The notes under the pieces are model-generated. The model was given only the letters and a program-made list of their open reading frames with translations. It had not been told where the DNA came from and searched no databases. This document shows, piece by piece, positions 37,301 through 48,159 of a stretch of 64,000 nucleotides of DNA. Numbering within the stretch: the first letter of the stretch is position 1; every line of letters begins with the position of its first letter. This DNA is from Apoda limacodes. Its lineage: Eukaryota > Arthropoda > Insecta > Lepidoptera > Limacodidae. The DNA is taken from assembly GCA_946406115.1 (NCBI GenBank), contig OX291555.1, positions 10,372,001 to 10,436,000 of the forward strand, in the 5' to 3' direction. A program made the translations under genes and the position numbers.

Positions 37301-40300
37301 AACGTTTAAATAATTTAGCTAAAAATCTTTTTCCTCTTGGAGCTTACTCTGATATACTCAATAAACAAGATTCCGGTATAAAAATTTATGAAAGTTTTTT
37401 CTAATATATAATGATTTTTCTAAGTTAACAAAAAATGAAAAATCCGGAAAATGTAGTTAAAATTTTTTTTTTTACGAAACCTTTGATTTTCACTGTTTTT
37501 GTATCTATTTTTTACATTTCATTGCTTAGTTGAAAGTTTTTTACATCATGAGTTTAAAAATTTTTTATAAACAAATACGCAAATTGAATATTTTTAAAAA
37601 ATTTTTTTTTGCCATTATATTGTCAAAGTGGAATAATGATTTTTAGAAAAAAAAAATTTTCTTTAAAAATTTTTTATCTGACCTATAAATTATTAATTAA
37701 GAAATCGGTTTTTTTCTAAAAATCATAATTTCTTATTTTAAATAAATTTAAAAAAAATCAATTTTTTTCATCAATATTTTCATTGTTTACTTTATAAACA
37801 ATTTGTTATAAACAAATTCTGACTTTTATATAATTTTTTTTTCGTTGCTTAGAAAAATTATAAATATAGTTATGTACATCAAGTAGTGAAAAAAAATTTT
37901 AAAATTTTTAAAAAATATAGAAATTTTTTCATTTTGTTTGTTTGGCGGCGATGTCACAACGTTGAAACTGCCGCGCGGAACGCTATTTTCAACGTTAAAT
38001 TAAAATTATAAATAATGGCACTACAATTTCGGGAGTCGAGACTTTTTTTATGAAATTTTATTCTCTTTTAGAATCTTTTTTCAAAATGGACCTTTTTTTA
38101 ATATTTTTGAAGTTATTGTTAAAAAACGGAGACCACCTTTTTCTCTCTTTGTTTTTTGTTAATAACAATTGCAATATTTAATAGCAAAAAAATTCCAAAA
38201 TACCCCTTTTTCAGAATAAAATTATGAATCCAAAAAACCAAACCCCATATTTTTAAATTTGTTCTAACTATTTTTTGCAGAAAACTCACTTCTCGACCAG
38301 ACTATAAGTTTTAATAATAACAATAAAATAAATTTGAATTGATAAGCATCGAAACTCAAACTATTTTGAAGATACAGTTATATGTTATTTGTTACAATAT
38401 ACAGTAACAATACCTACAGTAGAAAATGCTGGATATATATTATGTCTTTTGCAATGTCATCGATAAGTGCTAAACTTGCCGGTAAAATTTTTGCAATTTT
38501 TCATCACAAATTGGGGGCAGGGGATCATTCCAGCGCCTAAAACTGTCAAACATAACTACTAATGGTCTTTTTATCAATAAAAAGAAATCTGTTTTCATCC
38601 CTTTTCAAACTGATTCAATCACTGTGTTCAATCTTCTAAGTTCTATGTGTGTGTGTTATCTAAAGTTTGTTGAAGCATAGCATAGTTAGTTAAAACCTTA
38701 CAATAAGCATCTTTTTAATGTAGTGAAGTGTAATAAACTAAAAATTTATTTAATGTATTACTATGAATGCATTAGTAAGCCGAGATGTGTCTAAGTGTAG
38801 ACACACTTATTGCATCATCCTTGGCTTCACTTAAACTTACTTCTAACTAACATTTTAAAAGCTTAATTTACAATGTTGGTGATTTGCTTTTATAAATGTT
38901 TTTAGGGTTCCGTACCTCAAAAGGAAAAAATGGAACCCTTATAGGATCACTTTGTTGTCTGTCCGTCCATCTGTCAAGAATTTTTCTCAGGAACGTGTGG
39001 AGGTATCAAGCTAAAATTTATATCAAATACTCACTTCTACTGACCCTTAGAGCTCTGAAATAATCAAACTTCTAAGCCAATGCAATCAAAAGATACAGCT
39101 GTTTATGCTGCAAATTTCCACAAATTTTCGAAACTCGCAAGGGAATCAAAACTTATGATGAAGTATGAACTCAGAATCTTGAAATTTTGGTACGAAGCAA
39201 CGTCTTATAGTACAGATAAAGAAAAAATTACGAAAACCATAAATTTTTAGTTACATCATATAATAAAAATATTTTTAATAATATACAACAACATATAATT
39301 AGTTTGCACGGACCCCTCGGTGTGCGAGCCAGACTCTCACTTGGCTGGTTTTTAATTTCCAAACTAAGCCAAAGCCAAGTAATGGCAACTGTAGCTATTT
39401 CATTAACACAAGTGCCAAGCATAGACAAAGATGTCAGAAAATTTTGACTTCAAAGCTGATATTGTGGTGGGTGAGTGCCATATGAATAGTGGTGGGTGAG
39501 TGCCATATGAGCAACAACATAATATTATTTCCAATAAAGCACTACAAGGAAACTATGTTAAGACTCAATTCCCCAGGGGAAGATAAGTGAAAAGATAGGT
39601 TCGTTAATACAATTTATTTTTAGTTTTATATACAATCACTGATTCACAAATAAACAATTTGAAAGTCTATAATTCCATAATAAATCCAGTTTCTGAATTT
39701 ATCTGTTTTGCCGTCTTTTTCCTATTTAGACGATGGTATCGTAATTTTTCCTTCGGGTCGACTGTATTGTCGAAAATATCAATTAATCGTAATATGATGT
39801 AATTTTCACCAATTTTCAGCAATCTATGCTTTTATCTTTCTTTTCAGATTGAGAAATTAAAAATCAATATGGCGAAAAAAGCCAATCCACAGAATCAATA
39901 TAGCAATAATCACCTATCCAAATAAATGCACTTAGGTACCTGATGGGAGGGTTTATGGTAGAACCCACAACCTTGAGATATTTTATCGAGAAATTCAAAC
40001 CTTCTCTTATTAAAACTCGTGTAGTAAGTTCCTCTTGTAATTTACATCTCCTTAGTTCCTGTTTCTCGAAGAACTTGATGCACTTCAAAAAGATTAATTC
40101 CTATTTATTTTAGGTAAAAATTGCAAATTTTCGTTTTAAACATCTATCTTTCAGAAAATCTCCAAAAGACTGACTTTGAATAATTTTCCATCTGTCATCT
40201 TTTTAAAAATCAGATTTAAAAGACTGTTGACGTAAATGAGTATGGCATTCCATGCATGTATGGATATAGAATTTTACAATGATTTTGACATAACACGCAA

Positions 40301-42225
40301 AAGGGTAATTTAAAGCTAATTACACACTACATATACAAAATAAAATACTTCACTCGCTACAACTATATTATCAAAAACTTTGAATTGAATATTAGTGTAA
40401 ACACATAGCAAACAATTCTTGCTTAATATAGTAAATTTCAAATACCTTGCACAATTTCAGCTGGTGTGGGAAGCTTCTCGAACTCTTGCTCGGCTTCCAC
40501 CTCACCATCTTCTGGAGACAGGGCCCTTCTCTTCAGTAGCTGTTCATCACGAGCTTGCTTCCTTAATGCTACACTAAGCTCTGCCCTTTTTCGGCGAAGA
40601 TCCTAATAAGGTTGTAAATTAAAGTTTTAATTTAATATCCAGTGGCCTAGCTTTGAATGAAGGAGTATAGAAACATTGCAGTGTGACTAGGAGTTTTATT
40701 GTTTCCTGATAAAAATGACAGAAACTGTTTTCATTGTATTAGAGATATTCATGAGTTGGCAGAGGTTACAATGACTCATAAGCACATACAAATCATAATC
40801 CAGTAATATAAAGGTTTTCTCTAATGACTACAGTATGGGGTTTCTTAAGAAAAAGTGATAAGATTTTTAAATGCATGAGTAATGCCCCTAGCGTTGCAAG
40901 CTTCCATGGACTGCGGTGACCACTTAACATCAGGCATACCATTAGCTTTTTTGCCACTATCCTGCTAATATTATAAATGTGAAAGTTTTTCTGTACGGAT
41001 GGATGGATTGATGTTTGTTACTCAATCAACCACTGGATGGATTGGGATGTAACTTGGCATACATAAAGGGTAAAGTCCTGGAATAGCATATAGGCTACTT
41101 TTTATCTTGAAAAATTCATTCCCGCCGGAATAACTATAAAAGCAAACTTCATTAGTGTAATTAAGGAGTACATCACAGAATTAATGCTGTCATTAAATAA
41201 AGGAGTTCCACACCGATAACAGAATTTAGGGTGGGCTAATTAAGGAGTAAATCACAGTATTAATACTGTGATTAAATAAAGCAGTCCCACACCGATAACC
41301 GAATTAAGAGTGGGCAGAGCCACTGGCAAAGTTAAGTAGTATAATAAAACGAAGATGCAAATGTGTATAACTATGAAAATGAAAAAAAAAAATTAAAGTT
41401 TAAAAAATTATGTTTATGCCTTTCTATGCATTCTTAAACTATATCTCTTATTGCAATGACCTAATGGAGCGTTGTGGGGCACAAATAAAAGTTTCTGGAT
41501 TGTAGTGTATCTAATAAGGGTCTACAGTGAAACAATGTTTAAGGGGTCTTTTGTGGTTAATAAAATCTAAGGTTAACTCAACTTTATAGAGTCGGAGTAA
41601 CTAAATGGGAGCTGAAGAAAAAAAAAAACAGATTTATTTTTTCAGTGTTTTTCCTGAGCACCCCTTTTGTGCTTAGCAACACTTAAATAGGATCAAATTA
41701 TCTTTGAATCTCATGAGTATGTGCATATACTATAACATACAACACTAAAAAACCATGACAACTTACATAAAAAAAACTTTTGAGACAGATGGACAACAAA
41801 GGCTGTGAGATTATCCCTGGGGACCCATTAGGAACAAAGGCCTTTATTACTACAATTAAGGCTAAGAAAGGAATAAAACCTAGCTATTTTATGCAATTGT
41901 AGGTAGTATGCGTTAATGTTAACTTTAACGAAATTTTGAATCCAACTTCTCTGGACTGGATAAAATTGCAACTTATTATAATTACGATATATATGTAATA
42001 AAAGAATCAATAACCATTGTAGCAAATATACATTATATGGTAGTAAATATAAATTAAATGGTAAGATGATTCCATATCTAAAACTGGTTGGGTTTACAAA
42101 GGGGGCGCTGAGAAATAAGACATTTTTCCCTTGCCCTTGCCCCAAAAAATTGTTAAGCTTACCGTGGTTCCTTGTCCAGCATTTTTGTATGACGATATTC
42201 TAGAACTATGGTTATTTTCTGCCAT
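22318..42225 (-). CDS. Importin subunit alpha (karyopherin alpha), 11 coding exons, complete, 512 aa
   Basis: Coding exons in order: 42225-42163, 40602-40446, 34890-34743, 34150-34069, 31660-31443, 31030-30939, 29494-29316, 29027-28834, 24008-23837, 23279-23178 and 22449-22318. All phases close to 512 residues, near the family norm of 510-530. Importin alpha binds nuclear localisation signals and carries cargo with importin beta. Exons 1-2 encode the IBB domain with '[20 protein letters not shown]' and 'LLKRRAL', whose KRR mimics a cargo signal. Armadillo repeats follow with the cargo-binding Trp/Asn ladder intact: [66 protein letters not shown] and [12 protein letters not shown]. The C-terminus has the export-factor (CAS) binding segment '[19 protein letters not shown]' and an acidic tail ending in NINF. 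It looks closest to the KPNA2/pendulin type, but I cannot place it by tree. An acceptor at 42232-42231 just before the ATG implies a 5' UTR exon upstream. Introns are large and rich in transposons. Confidence 0.96.
23555..23770 (+). repeat. Lep/Helitron-like interspersed repeat
   Basis: 'tattataaaagcaaaagtaa' then 'ctctgtctgtctgcctg', 'aaaccgctgtaccaatt' and a 3' end 'aacagaatttagggcgg', 'gggcaaaagctagta'. This is the usual order of the lepidopteran repeat noted at 21372. It lies in the importin intron between exons 9 and 10. Confidence 0.5.
24043..24194. mobile_element. ~150 bp MITE with TTAA target duplication, next to the importin exon 9 acceptor
   Basis: The left end after TTAA (24043-24046) reads 'gggccctttagcagctaact' then 'ggcgccgc'. 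The right end before TTAA (24191-24194), as reverse complement, reads 'ggcgcatatagcagctaact' then 'agggccgcc'. Arms of ~28 bp match at about 80%. TTAA duplications are typical of piggyBac-type elements. The element lies 35 bases from the minus-strand exon 9 (24008), so it reaches the normal branch-point zone. Confidence 0.65.
24833..25090 (+). repeat. GTTCCGTAC-family repeat
   Basis: Starts 'ttttagggttccgtacccaa' and continues with 'agggtaattagcggaacccc', 'ctgtatctcatgaatcgtg', 'atgtatttctgttgccgct' and 'ctcgatattgataacggca'. It matches the copy at 61798-62205 closely over ~250 bases but stops before the right end. Intronic in importin alpha. No coding content. Confidence 0.65.
25827..25912 (+). 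repeat. 44 bp direct repeat, two copies
   Basis: 'acgtcaacgcaatccatata' followed by 'tacggccatttatcgta' at 25827 is repeated from 25871 with one visible substitution (ggcc to ggtc). Intronic in importin alpha. Confidence 0.75.
26430..26545 (+). repeat. Helitron-like 3' end repeat
   Basis: 'attatccccgaaacccgctg', 'atgaaaatcgttggagccg' and 'attgctcgtttaaaggtatt' occur in the order seen in common lepidopteran Helitron-like 3' ends. Short and non-coding; intronic in importin alpha. Confidence 0.4.
27212..27800 (-). repeat. GTTCCGTAC-family repeat, reverse orientation
   Basis: It begins 'aaaaaacgggccaagtgcta' and 'gtctggcttgcgcaccgagg', then 'gttctgtac', which is the complement of the right end of the copies at 38905 and 61798. 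It contains two rounds of the internal unit ('aagtttcatgattctaggac', 'ccccataggttttaattt', 'gatacctccacacgtccttg', 'gtcttggcagacagac'). The internal units match 51783-52690. Confidence 0.6.
27933..28184 (+). other. Unassigned 83-codon ORF
   Basis: A plus-strand ORF from ATG at 27933 has a rather protein-like composition (for example '[20 protein letters not shown]' and '[13 protein letters not shown]'). The same frame continues after the stop with helical-looking text. No family recognised. It lies in an importin intron just after a GTTCCGTAC repeat, so it may be a piece of an unknown transposable element. It could equally be a chance AT-rich ORF. Confidence 0.2.
28600..28790 (-). mobile_element. 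Possible tRNA-derived SINE
   Basis: On the minus strand, 'gtggctgcctgccaaggggt' is followed by 'gtggcttcaattcccgtaca', which resembles a tRNA-like head with a B-box (GGTTCAATTCCC type). The remainder, towards 28400, has tail-like 'atgtatg' repeats. It begins about 40 bases downstream (on the gene strand) of importin exon 8, which ends at 28834. Confidence 0.35.
29745..30340 (-). mobile_element. Decayed LINE reverse transcriptase fragment
   Basis: Minus strand 30340 to ~30030 reads in pieces as '[19 protein letters not shown]' (with frame breaks), the 'NYRPISLLS..SKIFE' motif of Jockey/CR1-type RT. After a deletion, 29840-29750 reads '[17 protein letters not shown]', the '[12 protein letters not shown]' motif. 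The ~150 residues normally between them are missing. Dead and intronic (importin). Confidence 0.65.
31985..33905 (-). mobile_element. 5'-truncated Jockey/CR1-type LINE, decayed
   Basis: Minus strand from ~33900: '[10 protein letters not shown]' then '[20 protein letters not shown]' near 33650, the active-site motif as 'FANDTS' instead of FADDTS, and '[14 protein letters not shown]' followed by 'LLGITLD'. A stop interrupts 'QVL*WF'. Downstream, 32640-31985 has the typical 3' region (frames broken) and ends in 'aattgaatttgaataaaac' on the minus strand. One catalytic Asp has become Asn, so this copy is inactive. It sits between importin exons 4 and 5. Confidence 0.75.
35200..35830 (+). mobile_element. 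LINE reverse transcriptase 3' fragment, plus strand
   Basis: The reading in plus-strand frames is '[17 protein letters not shown]', '[20 protein letters not shown]', '[16 protein letters not shown]', then '[20 protein letters not shown]', '[20 protein letters not shown]' and '[16 protein letters not shown]' with shifts and a stop. It matches the thumb and connection part of a LINE RT common in arthropods. The clade name is uncertain. Intronic (importin) and opposite to the gene. Confidence 0.65.
36060..36640 (-). mobile_element. Retrotransposon ORF fragment with 90 bp internal duplication
   Basis: Minus-strand pieces '[20 protein letters not shown]', '[20 protein letters not shown]', '[14 protein letters not shown]' and '[20 protein letters not shown]' with '[13 protein letters not shown]' and '[11 protein letters not shown]' form the C-terminal region found in some arthropod LINE polyproteins. 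A 90 bp tandem duplication (36271-36360 and 36361-36450) repeats the segment around '[18 protein letters not shown]'. Opposite in strand to the RT fragment at 35200-35830, so it is either a different copy or an inverted one. Confidence 0.55.
36741..38306. mobile_element. 1.57 kb foldback element with ~370 bp inverted arms
   Basis: The left arm, 36741 to ~37113, starts 'atagtctggtcgagaagtga' and runs through 'ggggtttggttttttggatt', 'ggagaccacc' (complement), 'ctcgactcccgaaattgtag' and 'gttgtgacatcgccgccaaa'. The right arm, ~37938-38306, is its reverse complement at well over 90% by eye and ends 'tcacttctcgaccagactat'. The ~820 bp loop is extremely AT-rich, full of A and T runs. The termini fit TA target-site flanks. 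No ORF of note, so non-autonomous. It lies in importin intron 2. Confidence 0.8.
38905..39352 (+). repeat. GTTCCGTAC-family repeat, both ends present
   Basis: The left end is 'ttttagggttccgtacctca'. The right end is 'gcacggacccctcggtgtgc', 'gagccagactctcacttggc', 'tggttttt'. In between are 'gttgtctgtccgtccatctg' and 'cgtgtggaggtatcaagct'. About 450 bp, so this is one of the more complete short copies in the window. Intronic in importin alpha. Non-coding. Confidence 0.65.
40890..41335 (+). repeat. Retroposon tail plus Lep-type repeat with 79 bp tandem duplication
   Basis: 40890-40965 is a diverged copy of the retroposon tail ('gcgttgcaagcttccatgga', 'ctgcggtgaccacttaacat'). From 40963 a Lep/Helitron-like repeat begins ('ctgctaatattataaatgtg', 'ttgggatgtaacttggcata'). 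Its 3' part is duplicated: 'taattaaggagtacatcaca' starts at 41158 and again at 41237, each unit ending in 'agggtgggc' or 'agagtgggc'. Located in importin intron 1. Confidence 0.55.
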
Positions 42226-42239
42226 TAGGCCTGCAAAAC

Positions 42240-43285
42240 AAGATAGGTACTAATATAAGATTTAAAATAAAATAATTAATACGCACTCAACTCAACCTAT
42301 GGAAAGAAAAACGAACAATTTTATTTGAATTTTTGATAGACGGATATTAGTGTTGGCAATAAGAGAAATTTAATTTCCCCATATTCTTAGGGGACCTTGC
42401 CACAGAAGACATATAGGACGTTACGTTCGTTTTTACGTTTTAAATACTAAGGCTATGTTGCAAATCACGTCGAGTGATTATCACCCGGTAAAGTTGAAAA
42501 ATCAACCGGTTCTGGAACGAGCGTTTGACAGTTAATTTTCACACTGACAGGAGTGATTTTCATCCTTTTCTATGGCAGTGTAAAGAATTCAACTTGACAG
42601 TTGGAAAATTACTCTACCCCGGGCGTCCCAAAACCACTTTTTTATCTTCCTCGTTGCGATTTGGAACACATCCTTAGTAAAATAACATTAAAATTCGCCG
42701 GCTATGACTACAGGCATACTATCAAACCCTATGTTATAGATTGCGATGTACAATCAAATAGTATTATGACATGGAACAATAAAAGCTTAAAACAATTAAA
42801 ACACACATTTACGTTTAAGTTCATCTAGGGTAGGAAGATTTTTTTTTTGGAAGCTGGACCAAAAGTGTATAAAGACCCTAAACCCTAAAGCACGTGACGC
42901 AGGGTAAAAGTTATATCAATCGATAGAATATAATAAAATTAACAAATAAACATCAATAGTTAAATGTCTTAAAGTGTTGTGTGTTTTTTACAGTTAAATT
43001 TTTCATATAAAAATCAACAAAGTCTTATCTTAACCATCATTAGCACGCTTACGGTACTAACAATTCGGACCGAATTGTGAGCGCGTTAACGAAAATAACA
43101 TAACATAACCCTTAAATCATTGATTTTCAAAGTGGTGGGCGCGAGCACTTTCTTTTATTGAACCTAGAATTGGAGATCATGTTCAAAACATGCTCCGTAC
43201 ATATTATGTAACTATATACTTCTCTCCTTTAAGTTTGTTGGAAATCTGCAAAACTAAAAAAAAATTTAAACCAGCCCCATCCCTT
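42240..43285. other. Upstream of the importin start codon, no gene recognised
   Basis: Between the implied acceptor of the importin start exon and the next repeat. AT-rich with short GC-richer patches. It is probably the first intron, since an acceptor precedes the ATG. Confidence 0.35.
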
Positions 43286-43289
43286 AGGG

Positions 43290-43430
43290 CTTGGGAAATC
43301 AGAAACCTGCTTTCTAAGTCGAAGGGTCGGCAACGCGCGGGTGATACTGGTGTTGCAAGCGTTCATAGGCTATGGCGACCGCTTACCATCAGGCGGATCG
43401 TAAGCTTGTTTTCCACCTTATCCAAAAAAA
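43290..43430 (+). repeat. LINE/SINE 3' tail repeat
   Basis: 'gcgcgggtgatactggtgtt', 'gcaagcgttcataggctatg', 'gcgaccgcttaccatcaggc', 'ggatcgtaagcttgttttcc'. Same family as 17470-17570 and better preserved. Bounded by AT-rich unique sequence. Confidence 0.6.
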
Positions 43431-43689
43431 GGCATGCCAGTATTGTAAGACTTACAACATTCTAAAAATAACAATTTGCATGTCCATATTGGCCAACTTT
43501 CTTAATATCGATATTAAAATTATGACATCTTTGAATCAATTTATACTAAACTCTGTGGTTATTATTTTGACCTAGTACTCCACGCAAGTTGACCTAACTC
43601 ATTCTGAATTAACCCCGGGTGACCACACTGAGCTATTCGGGAACTCTAGTGTAGCAACACCGTCAACACCACAGCCTCGAGCGAGATTA

Positions 43690-44060
43690 TACTTTTCTTA
43701 CGTCACATCTGTCGATGTGACTCTTGCTTGTGAAAAAATGATAGTTCCGGTTATCGTCCAAATTTCTAAACGGAGATTTTAAAAACAGCCCTGGTTACAA
43801 CAGTTTCGTTAAACCAGTATTAACGCCGATAACACTTACCACGAGTTTGACGTCACATATGTCAAAGTTACCTTTGCTTGCTTGCTATGACATCGCATAG
43901 GAATTGAAGTCGTTCTGTTCACCAAATGTAAACAAACAATTTGGCCGTTCAGTAATTTGACAGTGCTTTCTACCTCTCGAGCTTTTGCAGTAAATGCGTT
44001 GAATGTGGTCCGAAAGTGACGTCATAGCGCATTCATTTTTGGTCAGCAGAACGATTGAAT
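43690..44060 (-). promoter_or_regulatory. Candidate importin alpha promoter and 5' UTR exon
   Basis: On the minus strand a strong donor (CTCGTG then GTAAGTG) ends at 43840/43839 and would splice to the acceptor at 42231 just before the importin ATG. The surrounding sequence contains TGACGTCA-type CRE/ATF sites ('gtgacgtcatagcgc' near 44018, 'tgacgtcacatatg' near 43849, 'cttacgtcacatctg' near 43698) in a locally GC-richer patch. This is inference from signals only; no transcript evidence. Confidence 0.25.
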
Positions 44061-46980
44061 GTGCTTATAAAGAGCATTGAGCGCATTCAATGCGTATAAT
44101 GCACGTCTACAAAACGCCCCATAAACGCACTGCTAAGCATCGAGTAGGGTTTTGTTAAGAAAACCATGTAAGATGACTCTTATCAATGATACAAAAGTTT
44201 TTTTAATTAGAAACGATAGCAACCAATGTAATTTTTTTATCTTAATAACTTATTACCGAACATGGTTTACTAAATAATATTTTTATACTTTGTACTAAAA
44301 ATAAAAAGAATCTTTAAATGCCAGTACACAGTTTTTATCACGGTACCTATTGTATATTATTTATAACATACCTACCAATAAAAGTCTCAGCGTATTGCAG
44401 ATTTTAAAAAGCACGAGAGTTACAGATCTGAAATAATACATTTTCAATAGATATTGAAACTTTGAGTTGCATTGCGCTTTCAGTCAATAATCAAATTAAT
44501 GCAGATCAGATGAACTTAAAAAATGAACTCTGAATAAAACAAAAAGAAGTAGGAGGGTCTGCAACGACTGATATTGAGTTGTAGGATGGGCTTAATATGC
44601 GCAAAAACAAATTGCTCAGTTTTGAAATAGGGTCACTTTTCTTTGCAATTAACTTCACGAGTTTACCTAAACTTTTGTTTGATGATCCCGTATACAAGTA
44701 ATTTAAATATAATGTTACAAAAACAAGTTTATAAGTCGACATGAACAAGTAATTACGCAAAACGTTACGCCGCTGGGCGTGACATCACAAATCAGTCCAG
44801 CCGGGTTGAAAACAACATGTTGATTGTCTGTCCTTCATCTTCCTTATAGTTAAAATGAGAGGGATATAGTAGACTGAACGGCGTTGATCGTATTCTCTCG
44901 AGGGTGTCGCCATTTTCATTTTGACGAATATTGACAGCATATCTCGGTAGACAGACAGTGGCGCGGTCGTCGACATAACATTGGCTAGATTACATTTATT
45001 TTGATTATGAATCATTTTTTTAAAGGAACCTTTAATTGTTAATCGTCTTCATTTGCGATTTGTGGGATTTCTAAATTGAATTTAGCTCAGTGATTCGTTT
45101 GTATCAAGAGCATTTTTGCTTTTTAGTGCTAACCTCTTTATTTTTTTTGTGTGTTCAATATAAGAGAACTGCAAGACTGTGATCGATATGTGCAATATGT
45201 ACAGATGACTGCATCGTCGTTTGAAAACTTTCTTTATCATCTGGTGAGTACAATGCATATTAAAATCTATACCAAACTCCAATTGACGACAATCCTTTTT
45301 TCTGGATAACAATCATAATGACGCCATTCAACATTATTGGAATACAATTATCCAAGGATAGGTTTTAGATTGTTGTAGGTTTGTATTTTGCATCATAAAT
45401 TTTTGACATCCGTTGTTGCGGTAGCTCCAGTTTGTTTACGAACTGTCACGGGCAGTACACCGCCAAAGATATATTGCCTGGGTTGGCGACTATGCGTGAG
45501 GAAGTATGCAAGCAAAAATAGACCTTATAGTAAGTACATGTAGCGTAAAATCCGTTTTCGCTATGGTAATAATGGGCCGTAGAATTAATTTATCACACGC
45601 CGGGCTTGACAAGTTGAAAACATAAATTCGACCTTGGTGTTGCACGTGGTTTGTAGTTGTTGTAATAGATGAATGGATAGGTACTAGCTTTTATATTGCA
45701 ACATTTTTGACCAGTTGAAAATCGATATTTTGTTTACGACATCCTAATCGATTACCCTGCAGGGAAGGGTTAAAACATTTATCAGTTTTTTTGCATATAC
45801 TTCCGGTTTCTGTTTATTTGTTTTGTTGCTGCTGTCAAAATCTGCGAATAATACTGAAATATTAAAAATACTTCGGAAACCATGCTATAATCCACAAATT
45901 ATAAAGTTATATGTTGTACCAAATATAATCAATCAATAGGTGAGCAAAATTTAATGTAATATATTATAGTAAACTAAATCTAAATGGCCTAATCTGTTGA
46001 ATGTTAAAAACCAAATTAAGATAAGATTTACATACACTAATCATTTATGAGTTTTCTTGATGATTTACTTGACCTTGCGAAGTAAAGTGGTCCTATGTAT
46101 AGTATTTATAGTATTTTCCGCGGTAATTTATTTATTGGGCACGAGCTATTTTTGCAAAAAAAATGTCTTAAACAATATAGAAGCATCCCCTGACACACAA
46201 ATGAAATCCAAAAATCGGCGAAAACTATATTTTTTTTTTGCTTGGATGTTTGAAAAATTTTGCTTGGTATGTATTAAACACACCGTGCATGGCGTCACGT
46301 GATGTGTGCACGCACACTTTGTAATGTATAAAACTGTAAGAAAGGTGCCAAATCAAATGCGCAACACGCATCTACAGACAAACCAAGTGGTTGCACACAT
46401 ATAATATTGCACTCCCAGTTAGACGCTAGACTAGGCATGCACGCACACGCATAAGTCAGTGCAGCATGTTCGCATGCATGGCAGGTTGTATTTATTTACT
46501 AAAGTAATAAGGTTTACAAGTGTTTCTTTAAATAAACTCATAGAAATAGTTTGCAAACATGAGTGTCTCCACAACACCAAACATGAAGAGTACAAATATA
46601 AAAATTATAAGTTGCTATAGTGGTCAAATGCTCTCAACTTTAATATGGCTGCATGCATGCAGAAGTTATCTGAATGACATGTGCTGTACTGCTTTTTCCA
46701 GTGTGACAGGGCCTGCACAGGCCTGCGCACGACACGTCATGCTCACATCTGGTTTGCTCTGGCCTTTATCTTTCAGCATTTCTAAATACCAGGCATGCTG
46801 ACAAACCAGGTTGTATTGATCAATCAATTCCCTTAATCCCCCTGCATTATCTTAGCCACTGCCTGGAGCTGAGTGGTCATAGGCATTCCAACAATTTTTT
46901 TTATAACTTACTTATTGCATTCTAGAATGCAGGCTTCATGGCACTATAAAACAATCAGTAATGTTGCTATCGCGATCTAC
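44060..46980. other. Intergenic, no gene recognised
   Basis: AT-rich sequence with small ORFs that carry no domain motif (for example 44506-44760 and 46057-46302). The stretch 46280-46480 is rich in alternating 'gcac/acgc' words. No clear repeat family identified. Confidence 0.4.
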
Positions 46981-46989
46981 AGTTTACGC

Positions 46990-47245
46990 TGTGACACTCT
47001 ACGTTGAAGTTGTTGATCTTACAACCGTGCTTTGAAGCGCATGTAACAGTTGGTCCCGGCAGTCCTGGTTTCATATGACAGTCGTTATTAGGTCAAGTTA
47101 TGCTTAAAACCTCTGACAGTTGGTTGGTCACTGGCTTGCAAATGATGGTTAACCCACACTAGACCAGTGTAGTGGACTGTGGCCTAGGTCTCCTTCTTGG
47201 AAAAGAGTACTATGCGCCTGGTGGGGCATATACTGGCTGAGGTAC
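46990..47245 (+). repeat. Lepidopteran interspersed repeat (LINE 3' UTR-like)
   Basis: 'cccggcagtcctggtttcat', 'gttggttggtcactggcttg', 'aacccacactagaccagtgt', 'agtggactgtggcctaggtc', 'tccttcttgg'. The phrase 'accagtgtagtggactgtgg' is a familiar lepidopteran repeat word. Non-coding. Family name uncertain. Confidence 0.4.
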
Positions 47246-48159
47246 CACTATAAGAACAATATTAGAACTAAAAGCCATCTTATTATCTTCATATAAATTG
47301 TGTTAATGTTGATCTTAGTATGATTTGATATGAAGGACCTTTATCTAAAACAGCTATATTGGTTACTCTCAATTGGGTTTTTTTTAAGGGGTCTGTTGCC
47401 AAATGAACATCTACTTGGCTGGTTTTATCTCTTAAATTTAGGCAAGATAAATAAATCATTCTTCTACAAAACTCAGTGTTACTTAGCAGTATCCTTGAGT
47501 GAAGCAAGGATGACTAATATGAAACTAAGTGCTTATGGGTAGTGCAGCTACATCTCAACTCTCTAGTAGGTATTTTAATTGAAATACAAAAAAATAAATT
47601 ATTAGTTTATTATACTTCAGTAGTATCAAAAATTGCATCTTGTTAGTGTATTGCAACAATCTATCATACACAACGATGCTTCACCAAAATTATAAACTAC
47701 TAGCATGTTGTACCTACTTTAAAACTTTCTTAGCCAAAACATGTTACAAAAGTGTGAAATGTAGTAAAAGTAACTTTTTTTTTATCAACCATTTCAAGTA
47801 CGTTACTCAACCTGAAATGGTCATGTAAAGTGTGGTTTAAAAGAAACTTCCTCCCACAAATGCTTTAGTTGTGTGAAATTATCTCCCTGCCAAGCTTTTC
47901 TCTCGAGACTACAATATGGGGTCCTTAAAGAGAGAAGTGATGTAATGTAATGCCCTGTGTTAAAAACGTTCATAGGCTGCGGTGACCATTTAAGGTTTCA
48001 TCCTACTCAAATATAAAATTTTCTGCTCATTCTTAAAATCGATTCTAGTCATTGCCTTTACACATTCATCAACTATAAACTTACTATATTTGTTTTAAGA
48101 TATCTATCAAAACATTGCTTTAAACAAAATCACATCCATAACTCCTTATCAACTAGCGG

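Noticed and set aside
39464..39513. 25 bp direct repeat 'gtggtgggtgagtgccatat' twice
   Set aside because: Real, but only two short copies and no spacer structure. Too small to be an array or CRISPR, and an ordinary slippage event.
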